Assembly: GCA_016795365.1 (NCBI GenBank)
Contig: JAEUHN010000014.1
Location: 1 to 54,184, forward strand
Direction: 5' to 3'
Length of the DNA: 54,184 nt
Source: Verrucomicrobiaceae bacterium
GTDB lineage: Bacteria; Verrucomicrobiota; Verrucomicrobiia; Verrucomicrobiales; Verrucomicrobiaceae
Shown piece after piece: positions 24,901-34,285 of this stretch. A program made the translations under genes and the position numbers. The notes below the pieces were generated by a model. That model had not been told where the DNA came from. It did not search any database and was given only the letters and a program-made list of their open reading frames with translations. The stretch's first letter is position 1. Each line of letters starts with the position of its first letter.

Positions 24901-27900
24901 GCCGTCCAGCGTCAGCCACACCGGGTCCTTGTTCGAGTCGCGCACGAACAACGCGACCGTGCTGCCTGGGCGGTTGGTGTTGATCAGCAACTCGACCTCA
25001 TCTCCCGGCTTGTATTCATCCTGCGCGGTGAGCACTTCGAGATCATCGAAGCGGAAGTCCTTGCCGTTGAATCCCTCGCCACGCACCACGACGAACGTGC
25101 TGGCCTCGACCTCATGCCCGGCAGCGTCCTTGAGCTTCACGCTCACGCGATACTGACCCGCCTGTGGCCACTTGAAGGTGGTCCGCACAGTCCCTGTGCG
25201 GTCATCGTCTTTGCCCAACGTCACCTTCGCTTCATGCACGCTCTCTTCCTTCGGCGTGCCATCGGCGGCATACGTGATTTTGGAGACTGTCATCGTGCCC
25301 GTGGCCGCGACTTCACGACCATCCAAGGTGCGCGCGAAGAAGCTCGCTGTCGCCTGATCGCCGGTCTGATACCAGCCGCGATTCAGCGACACGTAGGCCA
25401 TGAAGGGCTTGCGCGCGGCGAGCACGCTGCCCTTGCCAAAGATCGTGCGCCGCGAGTTATCGGTGACCTTCACTTCGATCGAGTAGCGATGGTCCTCATC
25501 GCCGTGCAGTTCCTTCGCGAGAGCAGTGTCGATCTTCACCTTGATCGTGCCGTCCGCACCGATGGCTTGCTCGCCTTGCGCGATGAGTTCCGGCGGATCG
25601 CTGTGCCATGAATACCACGGCCAACGCGGCAGGGCGATGCACCACGAGCCCGCGCCGGGATACCACGAGTAGCTCTGATTGCGCCAGCCGTAGCCGCTGC
25701 CGAAGAGCCAATCCCAACGGCCCGCCGGGAACCACGTATCGGTGTGCGCCATGCGCTGCACCTTGTATTTCACGCGGCCTTCCTTCACCGCACCGCCGAA
25801 GTAGTAGTCCGCCTTCACGCTGAACTCGAAAGCATCGCCCAATGCCACGGGCGTCTCCGGTGCCTTCACCTTCACCTCGAACTCCGGCTTCTTGTATTCC
25901 TCCACGCGAAAGCTGTGGTTGCCGAAGGGACCTTCCTTGCCATTGAGGCGGATCGACATGCGATACATGCCCAGCGTCGCATCTTCCGCGAGCGTCAGCG
26001 TGTCCTCCACGGCTCCCGAGTCATCCACGCGATAAGTCTTCTCACTCACCTTCTCACCACGCGGATTCATGATCGTGACCTCGCACTTGTCACCGGTGAA
26101 GGCATTCGTGTTCAGCTTCGGATCGTAGCCCACCTGCCGCGCCCAGAGCTGCCACTTCACCGGCTGCCCAGGGCGATACACCGGGCGATCCGTCATGGTG
26201 AAGACGCGCGACTGGCGCAGCATCTCCGCATTGCGACCTGGGGAGTAGAACGACTCAAAGCCCGAGTAAGCCAGCCGTCCCGCTGCATCGCGAGCGACGA
26301 ACAACCACTGCAAGTCATTGCGTGCGGAGAACTTCACCACACCGTGCTCGTCGGTGCTGCGCGTCGCTTCATTGAAGGTGTATTGCAGCGATGACTTGCT
26401 AGTGAGCACGCCATCGCGCTTCCACTCCGCCCGATAACCAAAGCCGTTCACCTTCGCATTCGGCACGGGCGCGCCGGTCACCGCATCGCAGACAAAGCAA
26501 TGCACGCCATCGCTCAGCGTGGTCTGCACAATGGCCAGCCCTTCGATCCACAGCAGCGCACGCGTCGTGTGCTCGCCATTGAAACTGACTTCCACCAGGT
26601 AAGCACCTGCTTCGCTGAGTGGCGTCTCGGCCTCGATGCGCTCGTCCCAGTGCTTCGACCTCGGTTGCAAGTCCTGCGTCCAGGTCGCGACCGGAGCGCT
26701 GAGATACTTGAGTCCGCTGTCCTCCATCAGTCGATGGCCGATGCGACTGACGTTGGTGAGTTCCCACTCCTGCTGCTGCGGACGCGTCTTGAGATACGCC
26801 TTCGTGTCTTCCAGCAGCTTCGCCACATCCACACGCCGTGCGCTGAACTCCGCCTTCGTTGCATTGCGGAAGACGAGCGAGAGCTTCGCCTTCGTGCCCG
26901 CTGGCTGCGGCTTGCCATTCTCAATGCGGCCCCAGTTGCCCACGATCTGCTCATGCTGATCGCGCAGGGACTTGAGTTCATCCTTGTCCGTGGTGCGCGT
27001 CATCGCGGCCTTCAACTCGGTGGCGGCTTCGACGAATTGATGCCGTGCCAGAAACTCGCTCACGATCGAAGCCGATGCCGCACGCGAACTCGACACGCCA
27101 TCATCACCGTCGCCATCGAAGACATCCTTCGGGTCCACCTTGGCCACACTCACCTCACGCAGATCAGCGAGGAAGGCGTAGTCGCGCGGCAGCTTGAAGC
27201 GCTTGGGTCCGGTCGCGAGCTTCGCGGTCGTCTCATCCTCCGCCAGCGTATGCACCGCTGCGATGCTGGTGCGTGTGGCGGACTCATCAGCCTCGGCACG
27301 AAACACATTCTCCAGCGTGCCCACACCGAACCACGACTGCACGCGCTCAGCCCAGCGATACTTCGCCAGCACCGCATTGCCCGCGCTCACGCCTGCCCAC
27401 TCGTGCAAGGCCCAGCGCAGACGCTCGCCATCCGTGGTCGCGGCTTCAAAGCTCGCTGGCATCGCGAAGAACACCGGCTCGCCCTTCTCATCCACCGGAT
27501 AGCCACGCGCCTCGTCGCGCTGATGCTGCCACGGGTAGCTCTCATCGTAGTCCGGCAGCGTGGTGACATCCGTCAGTCGCAGCAATTCACTAGGACTGCG
27601 ACCATCTCCCCACGCAGCGATCAAGGTCGCGAGCAAGCGCCCGCGATCAGCCTTCGACGCATCCGCTGGCATCGCCTTGCGCGCCGCGAGCAGCAGTTGA
27701 AACGCCCGCACGCGATCACGTTCCGTCGCATCGCGATACAGGCCCGACTGGCCACTACGCATGAACTGGTTGTTCAGCCAGCGTCCTTGGTGATTGAGTT
27801 GCATGATACTCAGAGCCGCCTGTTCCAGCACAAGCCACTGATCGGCATGAGATTTCGCTGCGGTTTCGATGACTTGCTCCGCCTCGGCGGCTTCATCGAG

Positions 27901-28131
27901 ATTGTTCAGGGACTCGACCGCTCGCTGAAGCGTCTTCGCGATCAAGCGACCCTCGACATCCCTGCGCTCCAGGATCGCCTTGAAGGCATTGGCTGCCTCG
28001 CGGTGGTTGTTGTCGTTCGCCAGCTTCTCGGCCTGGTCGAAGGCAGTCTGGGGTTGTTCGATGGCCATGAGCGGAGTGAAGCCAAGGAGGCACGCGATGG
28101 CAACGAGCGTGGAACGAGCGAGCGAGTTCAT
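21934..28131 (-). CDS. Giant secreted alpha-2-macroglobulin-like protein with thioester
   Basis: This 2065-residue protein begins with a signal peptide (MNSLARSTLVAIACLLGFTPLMA). Residues about 27-170 are helical and TPR-like. MG domains follow, with the bacterial macroglobulin hallmark TMTDRPVYRPGQPVKW near 645 and the A2M segment VWLTTVKTNDAGEASIDFPL near 1310. The thioester motif CTEQ is intact (Cys1523, Gln1526 in YPYGCTEQTLNRF), inside an alpha/alpha toroid domain, and a receptor-binding-like domain ends the protein. Such proteins trap proteases covalently at the cell surface or in the periplasm. It is not next to a pbpC gene as in E. coli yfhM-type loci, and no lipobox is visible, so it may be released. 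Its stop overlaps bklc by 4 bp. Confidence 0.9.
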   Translation of the reverse strand: MNSLARSTLVAIACLLGFTPLMAIEQPQTAFDQAEKLANDNNHREAANAFKAILERRDVEGRLIAKTLQRAVESLNNLDEAAEAEQVIETAAKSHADQWLVLEQAALSIMQLNHQGRWLNNQFMRSGQSGLYRDATERDRVRAFQLLLAARKAMPADASKADRGRLLATLIAAWGDGRSPSELLRLTDVTTLPDYDESYPWQHQRDEARGYPVDEKGEPVFFAMPASFEAATTDGERLRWALHEWAGVSAGNAVLAKYRWAERVQSWFGVGTLENVFRAEADESATRTSIAAVHTLAEDETTAKLATGPKRFKLPRDYAFLADLREVSVAKVDPKDVFDGDGDDGVSSSRAASASIVSEFLARHQFVEAATELKAAMTRTTDKDELKSLRDQHEQIVGNWGRIENGKPQPAGTKAKLSLVFRNATKAEFSARRVDVAKLLEDTKAYLKTRPQQQEWELTNVSRIGHRLMEDSGLKYLSAPVATWTQDLQPRSKHWDERIEAETPLSEAGAYLVEVSFNGEHTTRALLWIEGLAIVQTTLSDGVHCFVCDAVTGAPVPNAKVNGFGYRAEWKRDGVLTSKSSLQYTFNEATRSTDEHGVVKFSARNDLQWLFVARDAAGRLAYSGFESFYSPGRNAEMLRQSRVFTMTDRPVYRPGQPVKWQLWARQVGYDPKLNTNAFTGDKCEVTIMNPRGEKVSEKTYRVDDSGAVEDTLTLAEDATLGMYRMSIRLNGKEGPFGNHSFRVEEYKKPEFEVKVKAPETPVALGDAFEFSVKADYYFGGAVKEGRVKYKVQRMAHTDTWFPAGRWDWLFGSGYGWRNQSYSWYPGAGSWCIALPRWPWYSWHSDPPELIAQGEQAIGADGTIKVKIDTALAKELHGDEDHRYSIEVKVTDNSRRTIFGKGSVLAARKPFMAYVSLNRGWYQTGDQATASFFARTLDGREVAATGTMTVSKITYAADGTPKEESVHEAKVTLGKDDDRTGTVRTTFKWPQAGQYRVSVKLKDAAGHEVEASTFVVVRGEGFNGKDFRFDDLEVLTAQDEYKPGDEVELLINTNRPGSTVALFVRDSNKDPVWLTLDGKSTSYRFKLSEADQPNVFIDAYTVSNATLHRVTRQIIVPPSKRIASVELVTDKPTYQPRESSKATLRVKDQHGQPFVGNVVLTAYDKALEYISGGSNTPEMRGFFWGWKRSHSISIKDSLRALETGLQKEGEIAMNLWLSSEVVEFDGFIINGGATGAFRSRGVPSGKAAMSPAPMAMVADPRASPAEGRVLAKAAVGYAANAIGGGSGGNEPAEPVMIRSNLADSAVWLTTVKTNDAGEASIDFPLPDTLTTWKLQSWVMGRETQVGEASVEVITRKDLMVRLQAPRFFVEKDEVTISANVHNETDKELGVKALLEVTSGGGDLVALDEGKMPSLQGSIPAHGEKRFDWRAKVKGSGQVQITVKAIAEGASDAMQMSFPVIEHGTLKTDSWSLALRGDQGSGKIEFTVPEERRPELSRLEVRYSPTLAMAMIDALPYLADYPYGCTEQTLNRFVPTVLTLGVLKDLGLDLKAIRDKRVNLNAQEIGDAKDRAKRWQGKNDKGEDKDAVFDESKVQRMARAGLNRLAAMKNNDNGWSWFPGARESSAHITAQVVHGLLAAQRAGMKNAQLDALIQMGTAWLEAHENGELRRMRLPEKDRDHKSQPDNTDALVHSVLAERGIGDKAMRAALYDHRADLSHLNVALLGIAFHQVKDNERRDMCLRNLRQFVKQDDENQTAWLDLPGNGWWFWWHDPIETQAAFLRLLCKVEPKGDLASRIAKHLLNNRRHGHYWNSTRDTAAVIEALADYTKASGESKPDLKLDVVLDGEVKKSLAITAENLFAFDGSFVLDGMEVKSGKHTLEFRKQGGSPLYANAYLTVYSKEDMIPAAGLEVKVNRKFYKLVEQKTTREVSGSRGQVVAQQSAKYQRIELASGDPLVSGDLVEVELSIESKNDYEYVLIADPKPAGFEPVDVQSGWSWTGLSAYREFRDEKVAFFADRLPQGTHNVSYRVKAEIPGKFSALPTKAEAMYAPELRANAAEWKAAINDR

Positions 28132-28272
28132 ACGCCTGCAGTTGTATCGGATGAATGCCCTCTCGACAATGGCTCTGGGTGCGTTTTGACAAACTGTTTA
28201 CGGTTTAACCCGCAGTCACCAAGGGAAGCGAAAGACGCGGGAAGTGCCCATCGTTCGCAGCACTCCAACTCT

Positions 28273-28962
28273 ATGCGCTCCCTCGTTTCCCTCACTCTCC
28301 TGGCCGTCTTGGCTGCCACCCAAGCCTTTGCTGAACCCCTCAAAAAGATTCCACACGATTTCGCGAAGTGGGAGAAAGCGGTCGCAGCTTTTGAGAAGGC
28401 CGATGCCGAGCAGGCCCCACCGAAAGGGGCTGTTTTGTTCGTCGGTTCATCGACGATCGTTCGATGGAAGTCGCTGGCGCAGGACTTCCCGGAGACTTTG
28501 GTGCTGAATCGCGGTTTCGGTGGCAATCAGATCGCTGACTCCACGCACTACGCTGAGCGGATGATCTTCCCTTATGAGCCGAGCATGATTGTGCTGCGTG
28601 CAGGTGGCAATGACATCCACGCCGGAAGATCGGCTGAGGAGGTGTTCGGTGACTTTAAGGACTTCGTCGCGAAGGTCCGCAGCAAGTTCGCTTCCATTCC
28701 AATTGCGTATCTGGCTCTGAGTCCGGCCATCTCTCGCATCACCGAGCGCGAGGAGGGCGATAAACTCAACGCGCTGATCGCAGCGTTCGTGAAGTCACAG
28801 TCCAACCTCATCTTCATCGACACCAGCAAGGTATCGCTCGGTGCCGATGGTCAGCCTCAGCCTGAATTGTTTGTCGCCGACAAGCTGCACTTCAGCGAAG
28901 CGGGCTACAAGCGCCTTGTCGAGGTGGTGCGTCCCTACATGCCGAAGAACAAGACGAAGTAG
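28273..28962 (+). CDS. Secreted SGNH/GDSL-type hydrolase
   Basis: I start at the ATG at 28273 (MRSLVSLTLLAVLAATQAFA, a signal peptide); the long upstream open frame is the shadow of the macroglobulin gene. The 229-residue protein shows all SGNH blocks: VLFVGSSTI with nucleophile Ser60, NRGFGGNQIADS, RAGGND, and C-terminal DKLHFSEAGY carrying the Asp/His pair. These enzymes remove acyl or acetyl esters, often from carbohydrates or lipids; the substrate is unknown. It is divergent from the macroglobulin gene (141-bp gap) and ends 6 bp before the convergent TPR gene. Confidence 0.9.
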   Translation: MRSLVSLTLLAVLAATQAFAEPLKKIPHDFAKWEKAVAAFEKADAEQAPPKGAVLFVGSSTIVRWKSLAQDFPETLVLNRGFGGNQIADSTHYAERMIFPYEPSMIVLRAGGNDIHAGRSAEEVFGDFKDFVAKVRSKFASIPIAYLALSPAISRITEREEGDKLNALIAAFVKSQSNLIFIDTSKVSLGADGQPQPELFVADKLHFSEAGYKRLVEVVRPYMPKNKTK

Positions 28963-28968
28963 CTCGCC

Positions 28969-31521
28969 CTACTTCTCGCCGTCCCAGAGGAAATGCTTGA
29001 GGCGGATCTTCGAGGCCCGCTCGGCGGCGTCCTTGGCGCGATCACCCGAAGTCTTGGAGAGCCGCTCCGCCATGCGCGCTGCGGCCTCCCATTGCTGCGC
29101 TGCTTCAAGCAAATCAACGGCGATGAAACCAGCTCGATAGAACCATAGATACTCGGTGGGATTCTGTGGACCGGTCAGCACATTGGTGCCGATGTTGACG
29201 ACATCGTAGCAAGCTTCGAGAGCCTCATCCGGACGGTTCAAATCACGCAGCGTGGCAGCAAGCAAGACACCACAACGACCGGACCAAGCGTTTGGCAGCT
29301 GAGGTGTCGCGAGGATCGCCCGAAGGAGTTTCACGGCATCGTCGTATCGAGCGGGTGCCTTCTTGCCCATATCGATGAGTAGCTCTGCCTTCTCGAGCTG
29401 GAGACTGAGTAGCTGATCTCCCTTCGCCTCAGGCAGCTCCAGCAGCGCGTCGTAGATCTTGAGCGCCTTCTCGGGATTGCCCTGACGTCGTGTGGCAACG
29501 GCTTGCTGAAGTCGTGCCGCAAAGGTGAGGGGACCATTGCGTTGAATGAGATCATCCCAGGTGCTGATGGCGGCATTCAATCCCTCCGTCGTAGGCACGG
29601 CCATAGCGGACATGCCTGCGAAATAAAGTGCCGCATCGGCATAGCTCGAAGTGGGCTGTGTGCTTGCGAGACGCTCAAACTCGGTGCGTGCCAGAGCATA
29701 CTTCTCCTGTCGATAGAACGACTCGGCGAGTTTCATGTGAACCTCGTCGGAGCGTGATGATTCAGGCCATGCGGCCAGAAAGGCCTGCGCCTCACGAACA
29801 ACTCCCGTGAGGTCCATTTGGGCCTCGCGTAGCCAGACTCGCACGTAAGCAATGCGTTCCTTGAGAGCGGGTGAGGTGGCGAGTTGCGTCGCGAGATCGA
29901 GGCTTTCGATGGCTTCCTTGACTCGTGGGGGAACATCCAACATGCGGAACTCAGCCAGAGCCACATGTGCCTCGGCAAGCCTCGTATTGGAAGGATGTGA
30001 GATGATGAACTCGTTGAGTTCTTTCTCGGCTTTCGGATCGAGCTTGGAAGCCAGTTGAAGAGCCTTGTCGAGCGCGAGATCGGCATCCGTATCCGTGATC
30101 GGAGGGGAGTTCGGTTTACGATTGGGATCCTCGATGCTGGCTTCGCCAAGTTGCGTGATGAGGGATTGCAGGAGGGTCTTCTGTCCGGTCTGAATGGCGC
30201 ACAGTGCGGCATTGTAAAGAGCCCGGCGGCGACGCGCGAGGTCGCCCTCGTCATCCGCTGCGAGGACGAATGAACGAAGCGCGTCGCGATAGTCGCTTCG
30301 CATAAAATGGATGAGTCCCACGAGGAAATCGACCACGCCCTTGCCGCTGTCTTCGCCGAAGTCCTTCTGCCAGCGCTCAGCCAACTGGAGCACACGTGAA
30401 TCATTGCGTGCGATGCCATGCAACTGCATTGCGAGACGGATGGCGTCACTGGCACGCGGATGGCGTGGGTGAAGCTGCAGGAGAGCTTCGACCAAACCGG
30501 TGGCCTCGACGTCGCGGTTCAAACGATGCAGCTCGGAGGAGAGGAACATGAGGGCATGGCCTTGCCTCTCAGGCAGTGTTTCGTCCGAGGCCCAGGTGAT
30601 CGCGGAATTGATCAAGGTCTCGGCTGGTTTACTGGCGAGAGCGATGCGCTCCAGTTGAGCGAAGGCTTCGCTCCAGAATTCACTGCTGTTGCGAGCTTCG
30701 GTCTTGGTGCTGAACGAATTGATGAAGGTGAGCAGCTGTGTGATCGCTTCAGGCGATCGCTGGCGCCAGAGAACATCGGCCAGCAGGACCACAGCAGCAT
30801 CATGCACCACAGGCTTCATGCCGGACGAATCGGTGTGCAGCAGATCACGGAGCACGGACTCAGCCGTTTTCAATTCACCCTGCTCCATAAGGGCGCGTGC
30901 ACGCAGGTATTGAATGCTGGCGTCTTTTGGACCCCGTTCTCGAGACAAGCGATTGAGCACCGTCTGTGTGCGAGTGCCAGCTTCTAGCTCGTTGAAAAAC
31001 AGCCGCGCATGCTTAGCAATGACTGGATCTGGATGCTCGCGAAGCGGTGTGAGCATCGTGCGGGCACTGGCGTCGCGGCCATCGCCGACCAGTGCATGGG
31101 CGCGAGCAATGATGGCCCAGGGGCGCAAGTTGTCCGATGAACTTGTAATGGCATCGGCGAGCACATTGCTGGCGGTGCCATACTCGCCCGTGAGGATCAA
31201 TGCCAGCCCCTCCCAGTATTCACGGTTCACAATAGTGTAGGCCTTGAGCACCTCGAGTGCCGCGTGTCCCTGATTCGAACGGACCAGCGACTCCACCCAG
31301 AGTGAGGCGAGGGTTTGCTGGTCGGCTGGAGACCACTGTCCATCCTGCAACAATCGCCCGGCCTTCACGGCCGCCACATTGTAGAGTCCGTCCGCTATGG
31401 CTTGCTGAGCGGTGCGGAAATCCTTCATGGCCTCCAGCTTCTCTGCGGCCAGTGACGGTGCTGCCATGCAGGCGATTGCGGTCAGAGAGCAGAGGGTTGG
31501 GCGAAGGGCGGGCAGGAACAC
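28969..31521 (-). CDS. Secreted tetratricopeptide-repeat protein
   Basis: The 850-residue protein has a signal peptide (MFLPALRPTLCSLTAIACMAAPSLAA) and is otherwise almost entirely helical TPR-like repeats, with recognisable units such as MKLAESFYRQEKYALARTEF and ALYFAGMSA near residue 600-640. The layout resembles periplasmic scaffold proteins of the YbgF/BamD or outer-membrane assembly type, but no specific family is recognised. No enzymatic motif is seen. It is monocistronic by context: convergent with the SGNH hydrolase and divergent from the peptide transporter. Confidence 0.8.
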   Translation of the reverse strand: MFLPALRPTLCSLTAIACMAAPSLAAEKLEAMKDFRTAQQAIADGLYNVAAVKAGRLLQDGQWSPADQQTLASLWVESLVRSNQGHAALEVLKAYTIVNREYWEGLALILTGEYGTASNVLADAITSSSDNLRPWAIIARAHALVGDGRDASARTMLTPLREHPDPVIAKHARLFFNELEAGTRTQTVLNRLSRERGPKDASIQYLRARALMEQGELKTAESVLRDLLHTDSSGMKPVVHDAAVVLLADVLWRQRSPEAITQLLTFINSFSTKTEARNSSEFWSEAFAQLERIALASKPAETLINSAITWASDETLPERQGHALMFLSSELHRLNRDVEATGLVEALLQLHPRHPRASDAIRLAMQLHGIARNDSRVLQLAERWQKDFGEDSGKGVVDFLVGLIHFMRSDYRDALRSFVLAADDEGDLARRRRALYNAALCAIQTGQKTLLQSLITQLGEASIEDPNRKPNSPPITDTDADLALDKALQLASKLDPKAEKELNEFIISHPSNTRLAEAHVALAEFRMLDVPPRVKEAIESLDLATQLATSPALKERIAYVRVWLREAQMDLTGVVREAQAFLAAWPESSRSDEVHMKLAESFYRQEKYALARTEFERLASTQPTSSYADAALYFAGMSAMAVPTTEGLNAAISTWDDLIQRNGPLTFAARLQQAVATRRQGNPEKALKIYDALLELPEAKGDQLLSLQLEKAELLIDMGKKAPARYDDAVKLLRAILATPQLPNAWSGRCGVLLAATLRDLNRPDEALEACYDVVNIGTNVLTGPQNPTEYLWFYRAGFIAVDLLEAAQQWEAAARMAERLSKTSGDRAKDAAERASKIRLKHFLWDGEK

Positions 31522-31643
31522 GGGCCGAAGCTACGGCGGGACGCGACTGCCGCAACTGCAACGCTCAGTCGTTGGTGATGGCCAATCATCTGAGATTGAG
31601 GATTGATCGCGGCTCCTGATTCGTGTCATGCTTCGCGCCGCCT

Positions 31644-33101
31644 ATGTCCGAACCCATCGCCAAACATCCGCCCGGGATCTTCACCTTGTTCTTCACCGAG
31701 ATGTGGGAGCGCATGAGTTATTACGGGATGCGGGCCTTACTCGTTCTCTTCATGGTCGATGCGGTGCGCGGTGGCATGGGGCTGAAAGACGAGGAAGCTG
31801 CTGCGATCTATGGGCTCTACACAGCTCTTGTGTATCTGGCGGCATTGCCGGGCGGATGGGTTGGGGACCGTCTGATTGGAGCGAAGTCTGCCGTTTGGTG
31901 GGGTGGTGTGGTGATTGCCTTCGGGCATCTGGTGCTGGGCATCGACCGCAAGGACACCTTTTACCTCGGCTTGCTCATCGTCGGATTGGGCTCGGGGCTG
32001 CTGAAGTCGAACATGAGTGCGCTCGTCGGGCAATTGTATCCTGAAGGCGGAGCGAGGCGTGATGCGGGCTTCACGTTGTTTTACATGGGGATCAACATTG
32101 GAGCCCTGATCGGTCAGGTGCTGTGCAGCAATCTCGGGGAGCACATTGCGTGGCGATGGGGCTTTTCAGCAGCGGCGGCAGGCATGGTGCTTGGATTGGT
32201 TCAGTTCAAGCTCACGCAGCGACACATCGCTGAGGTGGGTAACTGGCAACCTCATCCAGGACAGAACGTCCGGCGGGAGTGGACGCTCTTCCTCTCGGTG
32301 CTGGCCCTCTTAGTATTGGGAGTCTTGCTGTGCTGGACGGGGGTGATCGGCTTTGATCCCATCGCGGTTGCTCGTGTGAGTTCGATCTTCATCGTGGCCG
32401 TAGCTGTCGTGTTTTTCTTGTGGGCCTTCTTGCTGGCAGGACTCTCAACGACTGAGAAAAAGCAGATGCTGGTGATTGTGATCTTGTTCGTTGCTGCCGT
32501 GCTGTTCTTCGCGGGCTTCGAGCAGGCTGGCTCCTCGTTCAGCTTGTTTGCTGAACGGTTCACCCTTCGAAACATCGCAGGTGTGGAACTGGCAGCAGGG
32601 ATGTTCCAATCGCTCAATCCGTTGATTGTGATCGTCATGTCTCCAGTGATTGCCGCCTTCTGGATGGCGCTTGCAAAACGTGGTCGGGCGCCGCTGCTGG
32701 CCACCAAGCTGTCCTGGGGACTGCTCATGCTGGCGGCGGGATTTGTGATCGCCTCGATCGCAGCGAAGCAAGCGTTGAAGACCGGTCCCGTCCTGCCCAC
32801 GTGGCTGCTGTCCATCTACTTCCTTCACACCATTGGCGAGCTGTTCCTCAGTCCCGTCGGCTTGAGTGCAGTGACCAAGCTTTCACCCCCGCGTCTCACA
32901 GGTCAGATGATGGGCATCTGGTTTCTCGGGAGCGCCTTGGGCAATCTGCTGGCGGGTCTGCTCGCAGGCGAAGTCTCGGGTGATGCCGCAGCACAGATGC
33001 CCGATCGCTTCATGGATGTAGTCTTCACCGCTGGCATTGCTGGGTGCGTGCTGTGGATCTGCTCGCGCTGGATTCAGCGCCTCATGCCGGGAATCAAGTG
33101 A
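31644..33101 (+). CDS. POT-family proton-dependent oligopeptide transporter
   Basis: From the ATG at 31644 (MSEPIAKHPPGIFTLFF) the protein has 485 residues and about 12-14 transmembrane helices. The POT signature ExxER is present in helix 1 (TEMWERMSYYGMRALL), followed by the second signature around GGWVGDRLIG and GLLKSNMSALVGQLY. Members of this family import di- and tripeptides with protons across the inner membrane. A GTG at 31623 could add seven residues, but the conserved N-terminus fits the ATG. The gene precedes moxR by 84 bp on the same strand but is probably functionally separate. Confidence 0.92.
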   Translation: MSEPIAKHPPGIFTLFFTEMWERMSYYGMRALLVLFMVDAVRGGMGLKDEEAAAIYGLYTALVYLAALPGGWVGDRLIGAKSAVWWGGVVIAFGHLVLGIDRKDTFYLGLLIVGLGSGLLKSNMSALVGQLYPEGGARRDAGFTLFYMGINIGALIGQVLCSNLGEHIAWRWGFSAAAAGMVLGLVQFKLTQRHIAEVGNWQPHPGQNVRREWTLFLSVLALLVLGVLLCWTGVIGFDPIAVARVSSIFIVAVAVVFFLWAFLLAGLSTTEKKQMLVIVILFVAAVLFFAGFEQAGSSFSLFAERFTLRNIAGVELAAGMFQSLNPLIVIVMSPVIAAFWMALAKRGRAPLLATKLSWGLLMLAAGFVIASIAAKQALKTGPVLPTWLLSIYFLHTIGELFLSPVGLSAVTKLSPPRLTGQMMGIWFLGSALGNLLAGLLAGEVSGDAAAQMPDRFMDVVFTAGIAGCVLWICSRWIQRLMPGIK

Positions 33102-33185
33102 CGTGCTTCAACACTGCCAGATGATTTCCAGTAGATCGCCTTTCTCCTTGCGTGGCAGGGCTCCCACAGGCGAGAGTTCGCGCAC

Positions 33186-34196
33186 ATGTCCGCCCCTCAA
33201 ACGCCCCTGCCACAAGACGATGTCGCCGCCATTGATCAGCTCCGCGACGTGTATGCCCAGCTCACCAAGGAACTCAGCAAGATCATCGTCGGCCAGAGTG
33301 ACGTTATCGAGCAGCTCTGCATCTGTCTCTTCGCGCGTGGTCATGCCTTGCTAATGGGCGTGCCGGGACTAGCGAAGACGCTGCTAGTGTCGAAGCTCGC
33401 GGAGACGATGAGCTTGTCCTTCAGCCGCATTCAGTTCACGCCGGACCTCATGCCGATGGACATCACGGGCACGGACATTCTCCAGGAGAACAGCGGCAAG
33501 CGTGAGTTCGAGTTCGTGAAGGGCCCCGTGTTCGCCAACATCGTGCTCGCCGATGAAATCAACCGCGCTCCGGCCAAGACGCAGGCCGCGATGCTGGAAG
33601 CGATGCAGGAGCACAAGGTGACGGTCGCGGGCCGCACCTACACGCTGGAGCAGCCGTTCTTCGTGCTCGCCACGCAGAACCCGATCGAGCAGGAAGGCAC
33701 CTACCCGCTGCCCGAGGCGCAGCTCGACCGTTTCATGTTCATGATCGGCGTCGATTACCCGAGCCGTGAGGAGGAACTCATGATCGCCAAGACAACGACC
33801 GGTGTATCGCTGCCGAAGCTGGAGCATGTGCTCGATGGTCACCGCGTGATGGCCTTCCAGGATCTGGTGCGCCGCGTGCCGGTGTCCGATCACATCTACG
33901 AGTTCATCGTCGATCTGGTGCGTCGCACTCGCCCACACGGAGCTGATGCGCCCGCATGGATGAAGTCGCTCGTCGGCTGGGGCGCTGGTCCGCGTGCGGT
34001 GCAGTATCTCGTGCTCGGTGCCAAGGCTCGTGCAGCGCTTCACGGCAGCTACATGGTGCGGCAGGAAGATGTCGTCGCGGTGGTGGAGAGCGTGCTGCGT
34101 CATCGCGTGATGACGACGTTCACCGCAGAGAGCGATGGTGTGGATTCCAAGCAAGTGGTGAAGCGCCTCGTGGCGGAATTGAGTAACGAGAAGTAA
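33186..34196 (+). CDS. MoxR-family AAA+ ATPase
   Basis: This 336-residue ATPase has Walker A GVPGLAKT (58-65) and Walker B IVLADEINR (119-127), plus the sensor-region segment FFVLATQNPIEQEGTYPLPEAQLDRF typical of MoxR proteins. MoxR ATPases work with VWA-domain partners as chaperones that mature or remodel protein complexes, often at the cell envelope. The partners are encoded downstream (DUF58, BatA-like and VWA proteins), though a four-helix-bundle gene with flanking repeats now sits between moxR and the DUF58 gene. Confidence 0.94.
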   Translation: MSAPQTPLPQDDVAAIDQLRDVYAQLTKELSKIIVGQSDVIEQLCICLFARGHALLMGVPGLAKTLLVSKLAETMSLSFSRIQFTPDLMPMDITGTDILQENSGKREFEFVKGPVFANIVLADEINRAPAKTQAAMLEAMQEHKVTVAGRTYTLEQPFFVLATQNPIEQEGTYPLPEAQLDRFMFMIGVDYPSREEELMIAKTTTGVSLPKLEHVLDGHRVMAFQDLVRRVPVSDHIYEFIVDLVRRTRPHGADAPAWMKSLVGWGAGPRAVQYLVLGAKARAALHGSYMVRQEDVVAVVESVLRHRVMTTFTAESDGVDSKQVVKRLVAELSNEK

Positions 34197-34227
34197 ACGC
34201 ATCTGCCCGACGCTCGGAACGCTTTAG

Positions 34228-34259
34228 TCGTCCTCGTCCTCCTACTCGTCCTCGAAAAA
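34228..34259 (-). repeat. Left inverted repeat flanking the four-helix-bundle gene
   Basis: The plus strand here is TCCTCGTCCTCCTACTCGTC followed by CTCGAAAAA, the inverse of the repeat at 34687-34725. The two arms differ by one 6-bp GGACGA unit and about two substitutions. They could pair across the gene or mark the ends of an inserted unit. Confidence 0.75.
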
Positions 34260-34285
34260 TTTGCCCTGCTTCAACTCGCTACCGA

